Shown: positions 27,601 to 35,996 of the stretch, piece by piece
Numbering within the stretch: position 1 is the first letter of the stretch
Layout of the letters: each line of letters opens with the position of its first letter
Source of the DNA: Mucilaginibacter inviolabilis
GTDB taxonomy: Bacteria; Bacteroidota; Bacteroidia; Sphingobacteriales; Sphingobacteriaceae
Direction: 5' to 3'
Assembly: GCF_011089895.1 (NCBI RefSeq)
Contig: NZ_JAANAT010000004.1
Location: forward strand, 496,001 to 560,000
Length of the DNA: 64,000 nucleotides
The notes under the pieces: generated by a model
Seen by the model: the letters and a program-made list of their open reading frames with translations, nothing else
What the model was told of the DNA's origin: nothing
Databases searched by the model: none
Translations under genes and position numbers: made by a program

Positions 27601-27669
27601 GGCAATGAGCAGGACATGCCTGGATAAATGATGTGTTTTCTGGAAAAAACAGTGGTAAATTTTTTTCAT
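24643..27669 (-). CDS. SusC/RagA-family TonB-linked outer-membrane transporter
   Basis: About 1008 aa. I prefer ATG 27669 because it yields MKKIYHCFFQKTHHLSRHVL and a hydrophobic core ending ALQAFSQ; a start six codons upstream (27687) is also open. After the signal comes the carboxypeptidase-regulatory-like domain (GTVTDETNAPLPGVVVTVK), the DVVVIGYGTASRKDVTGAI TonB-box/plug start, the plug (LRGPSTLRDGATQPFYVIDGVPG, IESIDVLKDASSTAIYGSRAANGVIMVTT) and a barrel ending RTFSLGLTASF with terminal Phe. It forms the import pair with SusD. No ECF sigma/anti-sigma pair is adjacent, so control must come from elsewhere, possibly from the upstream NACHT protein. Confidence 0.95.
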   Translation of the reverse strand: MKKIYHCFFQKTHHLSRHVLLIACAILFTALQAFSQTGRLVKGTVTDETNAPLPGVVVTVKSTGKATTTNTNGGYSVTVSGPNDVLKFTFLGSVPKEVTVGDKGAINVSLVTDTKQLKDVVVIGYGTASRKDVTGAITSVKAEDFNAGVLTTPAELLQGKVAGLNITKSGDPNKQPSTILRGPSTLRDGATQPFYVIDGVPGASIDLLAPADIESIDVLKDASSTAIYGSRAANGVIMVTTRKAKAGQTRLTYSAYGAVENVSKNIDMLTGDELRKYLTDNGVPKLSAADDDGSNTNWQKLAERTGYSQNHNLSYGGAGTNSEYGASVNYLKNNGILKNTSLERTIYKGYINQRFFNDRLKLGITLTNSATKNNDIFQSQVLNGILFYLPTVSPYNPDGTYKENYTRTGSGPLNPLSLINNNFTKTENNKTLINGFASVDILNGLKFTVSGSTQKEQNNVNTYSTSQSGIYVNAGGVAARSAYTNTSNVVEAYFNYDRIFGKHSIKLLGGYSYQQDRTGDGFGVQTQGFSNDALTYNYLAFSNPTQLSQIIFNPSYNINGTTPPTYISTLRLISFYARANYQFADKYLLQASLREDGSSGFGLNVRHGYFPAASVGWKIISEDFMKSVPVISDLKLRAGYGVSGNSAGFDAFTAQLIYGVPPGGGKFLSNGNIVNPIGPVRNDNPDLKWESTATTNIGLDFGIFNNRITGSVDYYIKKTSDLITTLQVSTTQYFYPLLTANVGSMKNTGIEVVLNAVPVKSGAFTWRTSLNFSHNKNVVQSLSQGGLALPYIQTAQLGGKGQSGNYSQIIQPGYALGTFDLWHYLGKNANGVSTYEKADGSTTAAQPLTTDQFIKYDAQPKLIYGWSNSFFYKNFDFNFLVRGVYGNKILNATLASLNNPADSKLQNIPRFTLGESFKDINAYLISDRFLESGSYLRLDNATIGYTIKPHIQAFKSLRFYASGNNIFIITKYRGVDPEVDMGGLTPGIDNRNFYPKTRTFSLGLTASF

Positions 27670-27687
27670 AATGTGTGTTTTGAACAA

Positions 27688-28152
27688 TTAACTTAACTAA
27701 ACTCAGGAATCGCATTTTTCCGGTGCAAAGGAATGATGCGTATGTTAGGAAATTATCAAGTGAACATTAGCTTTTCCGTTAAGGTGAAGTGAATGATTTG
27801 ATTAATTTTCGATGATTTTTTATGGTAATTTATTGATTTACAGTATTTTAATATGTAAAATATATTAGTTTAATCATAAATTAGTTATATGGGGTAAACT
27901 AATTTTAATAATTAGTTTAATATGTATTAAACAACCTTAAAAGCGTAATAAATGGGTTTATTACCTGTGGCCGAGCCTTATTAATTCAATAAGTTTATAT
28001 ATTGGTTTGTAACGTTAATAGTTAAAGAAATAACTGTTACATGGTTTAAAAGTAGGTTTTAATTAATTGATTTGGCAGGCTAGAAAAGTACTTAAACGTT
28101 TTTTGTTTAAAAGTAATTTGAGGATGAGCGTGTTTTGCCCTGCTTATCTTAA
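27688..28152. other. 465-base AT-rich spacer upstream of SusC
   Basis: No convincing gene. It must contain the SusC promoter: TTCCTTTG (minus strand, 27726-27733) is one base off TAnnTTTG, with a CTTG about 23 bases further upstream. The part nearer 28152 is rich in TTAAT steps; I see no terminator hairpin behind the NACHT gene. Confidence 0.4.
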
Positions 28153-30705
28153 TTAATTGGAAAAATCGTGATGAGAAAATATTTCCGGACTTAACCCGCA
28201 TTCGCGCAATGCTCTGGAGTTGTTGTAAGCCAGTTGTTTATAAAAAGTTTCGTCCTGATTTACTATCGCGGGGTTACTGATCAGTAGATTTATCGTAAAT
28301 ATCTTTGAAAACTTGTTACCTGATTTTTCTGTAGCCTGGTTTAAGTATTTAAAATACCCTGGGATAGCATTGTATTCAGTGTTAAGAATGGCTTTTTTAA
28401 TTTTGAGGCTGTAGAACGCCTGTTTCATATAGGGTGTAAATGAACTTTCTTTTGTTTTAAATAGCTCAGAAATATGATCATGAATAGTCTTAAGCTCCTT
28501 TACTTTACCTAATAAAAAATAAGAATCGGCCATTAGTATTTTTAAAAAGAAATTATAGCCGGTTGATTCTGTTGAATCTTTAAAATGTACTTTTTGAAGT
28601 GCCTGGATATACCGGAGCATTTTTCGGGGTTTTTGGCATATTAAAAGAGTGTAGCCTGCTAACAGATAAATGAGATCATTTCCCTGGCTGTAACGCAGAT
28701 TTCCGGTTTGTTTTGGCGGGTTAAAATAAAACCGGGTAATGGTAATAAAGAAGTCCTTTTTGATGATGCCATATTTAAAAAAGTAGTATATGGTATTAAG
28801 GCATTCTAAAGGGCTTATCGTAAACTCCTGGAAATCTTCATGCGAAAAAACGTTGAGTTTTAATAAATAGGCCTCCAATGCAGGCAGATCTAACTGCAGT
28901 ACAGATGTAATAGCCAATGCGCTATAGGTCAGGATTTTTTTGTAATTAGATAATTCGAATTTTAGTAATGATTGCAACGCTTTTTTGTAATCGGGAGTTA
29001 TCAGTTCTAATCCGAAAAAGTAATAAAATAGCCCATCAGTGCAATCTTGTTTAAAATAATTAGTCGCCGCGCCTGTATTGCTTTGAACCAAATGAACTTT
29101 ATAAAGCAGATCGCCCAAAAAAGCAATCACATCCAATCTTTCCCTGGGATTTAGCTCGGCTCTGGAAAGCGCCGCAAAGTTTTCCTGTTGCCCGTTTTTC
29201 ATAGCGTGCATAATGCACCACTTAAGAATGGGTACTTTAAGCTCATTGTTGGAAAACGACAGATTGATAGCTTTTATCAGGTTGCCGTCAAAGGTGTTGT
29301 TATTGTCGTACAGTAATTTATGAGCAATGGCCAGTTCCGAAAAATTATTATTCCCGAACTGAACATAGGTATTAAACTGGGCATCATTGCTTGTATTAAT
29401 TTCTTTTAAAAAGCCAATACTTAACAACTCTTTATAGGCCTGGTTATATTGACTGAACAAATCATTTACTTTTAATTTATCCACATCATATTCGTGCTTT
29501 TTAAAATCCATGTTCTCGATAAGCCCCTTTAACAGGAGGGTTTTATCTGCAGCGTGATGTCCCTGGTAAATTTTATTAAATATAAAATTGGAAATCAGAT
29601 CATAAATGGAAGTGTGATCTATATTATTAAGGGAGAAATTGTCCTTATGTTGTTTATAGTAAAACTGAAAGTAAAGTGGATGATTAAAACTGTGTGCTAC
29701 ATCGGCCGGTATCTGCGTTTGCATTTCCGGATTAATGTTAAGGCATAGCTCTTTTATTTCCTGTAAGTTGAATAAAGGAACATTGCTGTTTAATTGCTGA
29801 TCGGTAATGTTGCCAATAAACCATTTTGGATGATCATAATCCAATATATGCCGGTTATTGATCCAGTTTGCTGACCGCATGGTTAAAACCATTTTAAACC
29901 ATTTGTGCGACTGATAAAATGAAAAAATGTCCATTAACTGGTCGAGCAATAGCTGAAACCAGTTATTTTTAAACATATGTTCGTCCAGGCCATCAATAAT
30001 GAGATAAAAATTACCCTCCTTGCGTTTATTACTATCAAGCAGCGATATAATATCTTCTTCAAGCGTATAGCCCAATAAGGCCAGTAACCAGTCATTAAAA
30101 TCCTTACCGCTTATTAAAACATTCATTAAGGCGTTGCTGCTAAAAAACAGCATGATATCATTGTTGCCAGATGTAATATTTAGCGCCAGCTTTTGATCCA
30201 CCCAATGGCACAGGGCTATGGTTTTTCCGTATGATGGAGGAGCAAGTAAAACCGTAGCGGCATAATCACCTTTTAAAAATTCATCAAAATGTTTATCAAG
30301 AAAGCTTCTTTTGATACTTTGATTAAACGGAATGCCCGATTTGTTTTTTAAGGCCTGCAATGTAAAATTAGTGATCTTGGCCGCTTTTTGACTCAGAGAA
30401 TCCCAGTCAGCATTTTTGTGGTTACTGTTGGTGTGCTGCTTGTCTTGTTTTTTACAAAAATCATCCCATCCATTGTATCCGCAATAGTTTGATAATACAT
30501 CAATGGTAAATAATGATGGTTTAAATTTGCTTAACGCAAAACCGTAAATCCGCTTTAAGGTAGTTTCGCTTACCGTATGGCTGGTTTTATCGCTTATCCG
30601 GGCAGAAAGTATTTTACAATCACTTGCCTGGATACGGGTAAGATGTGAGTTTTCTAAAACATATGATTTTAATAATTCAAATAGCTGTGATGAAAAGGCT
30701 GTCAT
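28153..30705 (-). CDS. NACHT-domain STAND NTPase with HTH-like N-terminal domain
   Basis: 850 aa. Residues 1-85 form a small helical domain with the pattern SETTLKRIYGFA...PSLFTIDVLSNYCGYNGWDDFC. This recurs at the N-terminus of many Bacteroidota regulators and looks like a winged or lambda-type HTH. A linker leads to a NACHT NTPase: Walker A APPSYGKT (155-162) and Walker B LIIDGLDE (235-242), the NACHT hallmark. The remaining 500 residues are helical, repeat-like and lack a nuclease, TIR or protease signature. STAND proteins oligomerise on sensing a ligand; this one could be a transcription activator or an antiphage sensor. The gene is AT-rich and stands alone. Confidence 0.75.
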   Translation of the reverse strand: MTAFSSQLFELLKSYVLENSHLTRIQASDCKILSARISDKTSHTVSETTLKRIYGFALSKFKPSLFTIDVLSNYCGYNGWDDFCKKQDKQHTNSNHKNADWDSLSQKAAKITNFTLQALKNKSGIPFNQSIKRSFLDKHFDEFLKGDYAATVLLAPPSYGKTIALCHWVDQKLALNITSGNNDIMLFFSSNALMNVLISGKDFNDWLLALLGYTLEEDIISLLDSNKRKEGNFYLIIDGLDEHMFKNNWFQLLLDQLMDIFSFYQSHKWFKMVLTMRSANWINNRHILDYDHPKWFIGNITDQQLNSNVPLFNLQEIKELCLNINPEMQTQIPADVAHSFNHPLYFQFYYKQHKDNFSLNNIDHTSIYDLISNFIFNKIYQGHHAADKTLLLKGLIENMDFKKHEYDVDKLKVNDLFSQYNQAYKELLSIGFLKEINTSNDAQFNTYVQFGNNNFSELAIAHKLLYDNNNTFDGNLIKAINLSFSNNELKVPILKWCIMHAMKNGQQENFAALSRAELNPRERLDVIAFLGDLLYKVHLVQSNTGAATNYFKQDCTDGLFYYFFGLELITPDYKKALQSLLKFELSNYKKILTYSALAITSVLQLDLPALEAYLLKLNVFSHEDFQEFTISPLECLNTIYYFFKYGIIKKDFFITITRFYFNPPKQTGNLRYSQGNDLIYLLAGYTLLICQKPRKMLRYIQALQKVHFKDSTESTGYNFFLKILMADSYFLLGKVKELKTIHDHISELFKTKESSFTPYMKQAFYSLKIKKAILNTEYNAIPGYFKYLNQATEKSGNKFSKIFTINLLISNPAIVNQDETFYKQLAYNNSRALRECGLSPEIFSHHDFSN

Positions 30706-30890
30706 ATTATTAAAAATATCAGGTATAAGGCTTTTAATAACCGTTTTATTGTTAATTAAAGCATCATAACCTTACATTATAGGTTTTAGTTGATCAGTAG
30801 GTTAATTATAAGTTTATGAATGTATGTAATTTTATAGGCTAACATTTTATTTTTACCCTTAATGAACGAAATGAATGTTTCCTATGGTTT

Positions 30891-30923
30891 TGTTCATTTT
30901 TGCTATTAAATGAACAATTGTTC
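30891..30923. promoter_or_regulatory. Overlapping inverted repeats upstream of the NACHT gene
   Basis: TGTTCATTT (30891-30899) faces AAATGAACA (30908-30916) over 8 bases, and the right arm overlaps a perfect 12-base palindrome GAACAATTGTTC (30912-30923). They lie about 190 bases upstream of the NACHT start, in a 333-base gap without other genes. They are good operator candidates for the HTH-like domain of that protein. TTTTGTTCA within the left part also recurs in the EPS leaders at 31319 and 42545. Confidence 0.5.
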
Positions 30924-31038
30924 TTGATGTACTTACCAGGTATTAATGTTGGAGAGCAGTGTGATTATATATGAATTAGTAGCATGGTTATCTATTGGTT
31001 AATTTGTTGCTGCCGGGACTGTTTTTTGTATTTGTTTA

Positions 31039-31242
31039 TTATAAGAGTGAAAAAATAGATACTGCGCAAATTAATAAGTGAAAAATACCCATTACTAATA
31101 GATCTGATTGTTCGTCGGTTAGTATGTTTACCGGGGCTTTAATGCTTAGTTTTTTTAATTTCACAAGGCCGTAAATGCCCGTAATGGCAGCCAGTATCAC
31201 GGCAAATACCGCAATCCTGTCGTTTGTAATATTATCTATCAT
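31039..31242 (-). CDS. Small membrane protein, unknown function
   Basis: 67 aa with two hydrophobic segments (residues 11-26, FAVILAAITGIYGLVK, and 49-66, LVMGIFHLLICAVSIFSLL) around a polar loop NILTDEQSD. I do not recognise a family. It is divergent from the exopolysaccharide operon and sits upstream of the NACHT gene. The frame is plausible because of its amphipathic layout and the ATG at 31242, but coding status is uncertain. Confidence 0.45.
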   Translation of the reverse strand: MIDNITNDRIAVFAVILAAITGIYGLVKLKKLSIKAPVNILTDEQSDLLVMGIFHLLICAVSIFSLL

Positions 31243-31284
31243 AAGTCGGTTTTTTGGTTTAAATCCGCTTGGAGCTTATAATGG

Positions 31285-31336
31285 TTATACATAGTTATGT
31301 ATAAAGCTCATACGCTTGCTATGTTTATTTTGTTCA
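31285..31336 (+). promoter_or_regulatory. Leader words shared with the second EPS transcription unit
   Basis: TTATACATAGTT (31285-31296) and CTATGTTTATTTTGTTCA (31319-31336) occur word for word at 42634-42645 and 42545-42562, upstream of the second plus-strand EPS unit. Here they lie about 190-240 bases before wzc. TGTTCA recurs twice more at 31348-31363. The first word is part of a near-palindrome TATACATAGTTATGTATA. Confidence 0.55.
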
Positions 31337-31524
31337 TTATTATATATATGTTCACATTGTTCATTCTGTTAACTCTCCCTTTAAGCTGGCTTTTTGGGCT
31401 TAACTTTCCTATAGCTAAACCCGTATTACTTTACAATTTGGTACATGTGTATGTACCAGTAATTATGAAGAATTGCTAATTAAAAAGAACACCTTAACAC
31501 CTTGTACTTATATTAAAAAAACAG

Positions 31525-33927
31525 ATGGATAACACAGACATTTTGGCCGAAAAACTTGACTTTACCTACAAAAAAGAAGAAGGGCCCAGCGATGTAAGAG
31601 GGTTGATTGCTTTGTGCCTTAACTATTGGTATGTTTTTGCATTAAGTATTATTGCTTGCCTGATAGCCGGATTCATTTATATACAGTACAGTCCGAATCA
31701 GTGGAGCATATTGGGTAAGGTAATTGTGGAAGATGAACAGGGTACCCCGGAGAAAGCGCTGACCAACGGACTGAACTCCGATCTGGCTTCTTTGTTCGAT
31801 GTAAAAAGCAACGCTGATAATGAGGTTAAAATATTAAAATCAACAAGTTTAATAAACCGTATTGTTAGCAAGTTAAACCTGAATATTCATGTATTAAATA
31901 ATAGTGGCTGGAAAAGCGTTGAAATATATGAAAATGCGCCTTTTTCGGTATTTGTTGATTACAAAAAGAAGGATATCCGTTTAAGCCAATTCAAAATAGC
32001 TATTCTTAGCAGCAATACGTTCCGCATTAAAAATAGTAAAGAGGATCTGGATATGACAGGTGAGTTTGGGAAACCAATTCAGCTTAGTCAGTACAACCTT
32101 ACCTTAAACAAGACAGACAAATTCAAGCCTTCCGGATATTACAAGTTAAATATCCAGTCGAAAAAGCAAGCCGCCAAAGATCTGACTGATAATTTAGCTG
32201 CCGGGCTTGATGATAAACAGGCCACAGTAATAAACCTGCAGTTGAGTTATGAGAACCCTGATCATGGCGAACTGATTTTGCAAACGCTGATGGAGATGTA
32301 TCTGCAAAGTAACCTATCCAACAAGATACGTAAGGCTGATAGTACCATGAAATTTATTAATGCCCGATTGCTGGTTGTAGGTGACGAATTGGGCAAAGTT
32401 GAAAAGAACCTGGAACAATATAAGGTTCAAAATAAGATATCGGATATCAATGCACAGTCAAAGGCATTGGTTGAAGGCGCTAATCAATATCAAAGCAAAC
32501 TGAATGACAACTCCGTGCAATTGGCCGTAGTAAATGATCTGTACAAATATGTAAATGATGCCAATAATCCCCAGGTTGTACCAAGTTCATTGATAACTAA
32601 AGATGTTGCCTTTGGTACAGCTATAAACGCCTATAATGAAATGCTTTTACGGAAGGAGCAGCTTAAACTAAACCTTACCGATAACAGTACCATTATACAA
32701 AACCTTAACCAGCAGATTGAACTGGCTCGCAGATCGTTAATGGCCAGTATTAAAAACTATCGTAATAGTCTGGAGGTTTCGCAACAGGCATTCAGAAAAC
32801 AAAATTCATTTATCGAAAATAAAATATCTGATGCCCCGGTAAAAGAGCGGATATACCTGGATTATTCCAGACAGCAAAGTTTAAAACAGGATCTTTACTT
32901 ATTTCTGCTGCAGAAAAAAGAAGAAACAGCCATCTCTCAAAATGCAACTATGTCAAGTGTGCGGATATTGGACAATGCCGAGAGTAGCGAAAAACCTTTT
33001 GCCCCAAAACAATCGCTTATATATCTTATCGCATTGTTTGCCGGTATCTTTTTACCGGCCACCGGTTTAAGTATCAAGGAAATGCTTAATATTCGTATCA
33101 ACAGTAAGGCTGATATTGAGAAACATACCAGTGTGCCTTTGCTGGGCGAAATAAGCCGGAACACTAACCGTAACAAGCTTTTAATATACAATGATTTCCG
33201 TTCCATAGTTTCTGAAGAGATCAGGGCGGTACGTACCAATCTGAAATATGTTACGGAAAAAGGTAAGTCGAACGTAATCCTGTTTACATCGAGCATGAGT
33301 GGCGAGGGCAAATCGTTTATTTCCCTCAACCTGGGTAATTCCATAGCCATGTCTGGTAAAAAAGTGGTGTTGCTTGAACTTGATTTGCGCAAGCCCCGGT
33401 TACTGAAAAATATGGGTGTTGAAAACGATCATGGTTTTACCAATTATGTAATTTCAAACGAAGAGGAAAGCATCGATAATTTGATCAAGCCTTCCACTTT
33501 TAATGAAAATTTCTTTTTCATATCCTCAGGGCCGATCCCCCCGAATCCCACCGAGCTATTAATGCACGATAGGTTAAAAACATTGATAGAAGAACTGCGC
33601 ACCAAATTTGATTATGTGATTATTGATAGCGCTCCGGTAGGCTTGGTTTCTGACGCGTTGATCATTGAAGAGTTTGTGGATATTACCTGTTACGTGGTAC
33701 GACAAAACTATACCTACAAATCACAATTGGGTATCGTGAACGATCTGCACAAATCAAAAAAGGCTAAACATCTTTACCTTATTGTAAATGATATTGAGCT
33801 TAAAAAGAACAGCATTACCGGTTACGGGCATGGTTACGGTAACTATGGTTATGGCTATGAAGGTATCGAGGAAAAAAGCAACGCATTAACCTCCATCTTC
33901 CATAAAACAAAAGAACCTACCACATAA
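31525..33927 (+). CDS. wzc: Wzc-type polysaccharide co-polymerase with tyrosine autokinase domain
   Basis: Inner-membrane protein of 800 aa that controls chain length and export of the exopolysaccharide. The Wzz domain has TM1 near 32-52 (ALSIIACLIAGFIYIQYS). A coiled-coil periplasmic part follows, then TM2 near 490-510 (SLIYLIALFAGIFLPATG) and a cytoplasmic BY-kinase: Walker A TSSMSGEGKSFISLNLG, Walker A' VVLLELDLRKPRL and Walker B YVIIDSAPVG. The C-terminal tail (766-778) carries five tyrosines within 12 residues, the expected autophosphorylation cluster. It is the first gene of the EPS operon. No low-molecular-weight phosphatase partner is present in the window. Confidence 0.93.
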   Translation: MDNTDILAEKLDFTYKKEEGPSDVRGLIALCLNYWYVFALSIIACLIAGFIYIQYSPNQWSILGKVIVEDEQGTPEKALTNGLNSDLASLFDVKSNADNEVKILKSTSLINRIVSKLNLNIHVLNNSGWKSVEIYENAPFSVFVDYKKKDIRLSQFKIAILSSNTFRIKNSKEDLDMTGEFGKPIQLSQYNLTLNKTDKFKPSGYYKLNIQSKKQAAKDLTDNLAAGLDDKQATVINLQLSYENPDHGELILQTLMEMYLQSNLSNKIRKADSTMKFINARLLVVGDELGKVEKNLEQYKVQNKISDINAQSKALVEGANQYQSKLNDNSVQLAVVNDLYKYVNDANNPQVVPSSLITKDVAFGTAINAYNEMLLRKEQLKLNLTDNSTIIQNLNQQIELARRSLMASIKNYRNSLEVSQQAFRKQNSFIENKISDAPVKERIYLDYSRQQSLKQDLYLFLLQKKEETAISQNATMSSVRILDNAESSEKPFAPKQSLIYLIALFAGIFLPATGLSIKEMLNIRINSKADIEKHTSVPLLGEISRNTNRNKLLIYNDFRSIVSEEIRAVRTNLKYVTEKGKSNVILFTSSMSGEGKSFISLNLGNSIAMSGKKVVLLELDLRKPRLLKNMGVENDHGFTNYVISNEEESIDNLIKPSTFNENFFFISSGPIPPNPTELLMHDRLKTLIEELRTKFDYVIIDSAPVGLVSDALIIEEFVDITCYVVRQNYTYKSQLGIVNDLHKSKKAKHLYLIVNDIELKKNSITGYGHGYGNYGYGYEGIEEKSNALTSIFHKTKEPTT

Positions 33928-33944
33928 ATATCAGAATATAATTT

Positions 33945-35306
33945 ATGCTGCAGGCTATACAAACTCATGTTCAGCGCTTTTTTACAAAGGGACACGAGCG
34001 TTCTTTGAAAACCAAAAAGAATATCATTCAGTCGGTTTTGCTAAAGGGCGGGAGTGTGGCTATTTCGTTGTTACTCATTCCGCTTACCATCAAGTATATC
34101 AACTCAACGCAGTATGGCATCTGGCTAACGCTGAGCTCGATTATCACCTGGGCGGGCCTGTTTGATATGGGGCTTGGAAACGGGTTACGGAATAAGTTGG
34201 CCGCTATGATATCGCTGGGCGATGTATCGTCGGCAAAAAGTTATGTAAGCTCAACCTACGCGTTATTGCTGATCATCTCAACTATCATGTTTGTGGTGTT
34301 TTATTTTGTTAATCCCTACATCAAATGGCAACAGATATTAAACGCGCACAATACACCGGCAGGCTATTTGAGCATGATTGTACTGATCGTATTCGCGTTT
34401 TTCTGTTTCCAGTTTGTGATACAGCTGATCAATAACGTTTTAACAGCCAATCAGGCTCCGGCTAAAACAGCTTTTTTAAACCTGATGGGCCAAATACTAT
34501 CGCTTTTGGCGGTATTGTTCTTAATGCGGATAAAACAAGGCGAATTACTCGATGTGGTTATTATCATAGCCGGTTTGCCGCTGGTGGTCTTGATTGCAGG
34601 GAGTATCTGGTATTATAACGGCAGTTATAAAGAATTGGCTCCCAGTTTTAGGTATATCAATTTAAAACACGCCAAAGAATTGCTGGGTGTGGGCGGTGGA
34701 TTTTTTATTATTCAAATAAACGCCCTGGTGCTTTATGAAACAGACAATATTGTGATCACCCAGTTATTCGGCCCAAAGGAGGTAACTACTTTTAACGTGG
34801 CTTATAAGCTGTTTTCGGTTATCCTGATGTTCTTTGTTATTGTGATAACGCCATTTTGGAGCGCTTTTACCGAAGCCTATACCAAAAATGATCTGGAGTG
34901 GATCAAAAATGCGGTGGCCAAAATAAATAAACTATGGGTAGCACTTAGCTTTTGTGCTATATGCCTGCTCCTGGTATCGCCCTGGTTATATCGCCTGTGG
35001 CTGGGTAAAACAATAACGGTGCCTGTTTTACTATCTATAGCCATGTGCCTGTATACCATAACCATTATATGGCAGGCCATACATGTACAGCTTTTAAACG
35101 GAATAGGCAAAATAAAACTGCAGTTATATGTGGGGATTGTAGGCTCGCTGGTCAATGTGCCATTATCAGTTTTTTTAGGTAAAAAAATAGGAGTGGCGGG
35201 GGTAACACTCTCCAATGTTATTTTATTTATCATCATGGGGGTGGTTTTTTCAATACAAACAAAAAAAATAATCAATAAAACGGCTAACGGCATTTTTAAT
35301 GCCTGA
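33945..35306 (+). CDS. Wzx-like oligosaccharide flippase (MATE/MOP superfamily)
   Basis: 453 aa with about 12-14 hydrophobic helices. The N-terminus SVLLKGGSVAISLLLIPLTIKYINSTQYGIWLTLSSIITW is typical of Wzx/RfbX polysaccharide transporters. It would flip undecaprenyl-linked repeat units to the periplasmic face. It lies 17 bases after wzc and is followed by an acyltransferase and the polymerase, the usual Wzx/Wzy order. Individual catalytic residues are not conserved enough to name. Confidence 0.88.
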   Translation: MLQAIQTHVQRFFTKGHERSLKTKKNIIQSVLLKGGSVAISLLLIPLTIKYINSTQYGIWLTLSSIITWAGLFDMGLGNGLRNKLAAMISLGDVSSAKSYVSSTYALLLIISTIMFVVFYFVNPYIKWQQILNAHNTPAGYLSMIVLIVFAFFCFQFVIQLINNVLTANQAPAKTAFLNLMGQILSLLAVLFLMRIKQGELLDVVIIIAGLPLVVLIAGSIWYYNGSYKELAPSFRYINLKHAKELLGVGGGFFIIQINALVLYETDNIVITQLFGPKEVTTFNVAYKLFSVILMFFVIVITPFWSAFTEAYTKNDLEWIKNAVAKINKLWVALSFCAICLLLVSPWLYRLWLGKTITVPVLLSIAMCLYTITIIWQAIHVQLLNGIGKIKLQLYVGIVGSLVNVPLSVFLGKKIGVAGVTLSNVILFIIMGVVFSIQTKKIINKTANGIFNA

Positions 35307-35344
35307 TACAGGCCAGGGGGTGAAATATAATTATCAGGTTGATC

Positions 35345-35983
35345 ATGTATTATATCAGGAAGTTTTACAGGTTGTTACGGGTGCTTTACTATCAAATAGC
35401 ATGTAAATACTCGTGGCTGCTGAGCAGTTTTAAATTTTATTTAAACGATGTAAAATATCACCGCGATTTTGTTGGCTTCGGCATTCCCATATTGGACATT
35501 AGCATGCAGGGCACTTTTTCCATTGGCAAAAGGTTTTGGTTCAACAGTGGTAAATATCATGCCATGGGCGGCCGGCAGCAGCAGTGCTATTTTGTGGTAG
35601 CTAAAGGGGGCGAATTAACCATAGGCGATAATGTAGGGGTTACCTCGGTAGCCTTTATTTGCCATAATAAAATAAGCATCGGCAATAATGTAAAAATAGG
35701 CATCAACACGGTTATCTATGATACTGATTTCCACTCGCTCGACGCCAAAATGAGGAATAGTTACCCGGAACGATTGGATGGCGTAAAAACAAAACCGGTT
35801 ATTATATGCGATGGCGCTTTTATAGGCGGACACAGCACTATTTTAAAGGGAGTAACTATCGGCAAAAATTCAATAGTAGGGGCGGGTTCGGTGGTGTTTG
35901 AAGATGTACCCGACGAACAGGTTTGGGCAGGTAACCCGGCCCGGTACGTACGCGATAATTTTGTTTATGCAACAACGGCCTAA
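35345..35983 (+). CDS. Left-handed beta-helix O-acyltransferase (EPS cluster, 1)
   Basis: About 212 aa; I take ATG 35345 in preference to a TTG two codons earlier. Hexapeptide repeats run from about residue 85 to 190 (ELTIGDNVGVTS, KISIGNNVKIGIN, VIICDGAFIGGHSTILKGVTIGKNSIVGAGSVV). DTDFHSLDA carries the catalytic-type His of WcaB/NodL/maltose acetyltransferases. The product AGNPARYVRDN is the usual C-terminal coil end. Likely O- or N-acetylates a sugar of the repeat unit. Confidence 0.85.
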   Translation: MYYIRKFYRLLRVLYYQIACKYSWLLSSFKFYLNDVKYHRDFVGFGIPILDISMQGTFSIGKRFWFNSGKYHAMGGRQQQCYFVVAKGGELTIGDNVGVTSVAFICHNKISIGNNVKIGINTVIYDTDFHSLDAKMRNSYPERLDGVKTKPVIICDGAFIGGHSTILKGVTIGKNSIVGAGSVVFEDVPDEQVWAGNPARYVRDNFVYATTA

Positions 35984-35996
35984 ATAATTAAAAAAA

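Noticed and set aside
31297-31479. 60-codon hydrophobic open frame upstream of wzc
   Set aside because: It lies across the shared regulatory words (31319-31363) whose TGTTCA repeats create its hydrophobic codons; no family resemblance.
32937-33392. 151-codon frame antisense to wzc
   Set aside because: It mirrors the kinase-domain region; no independent motif.
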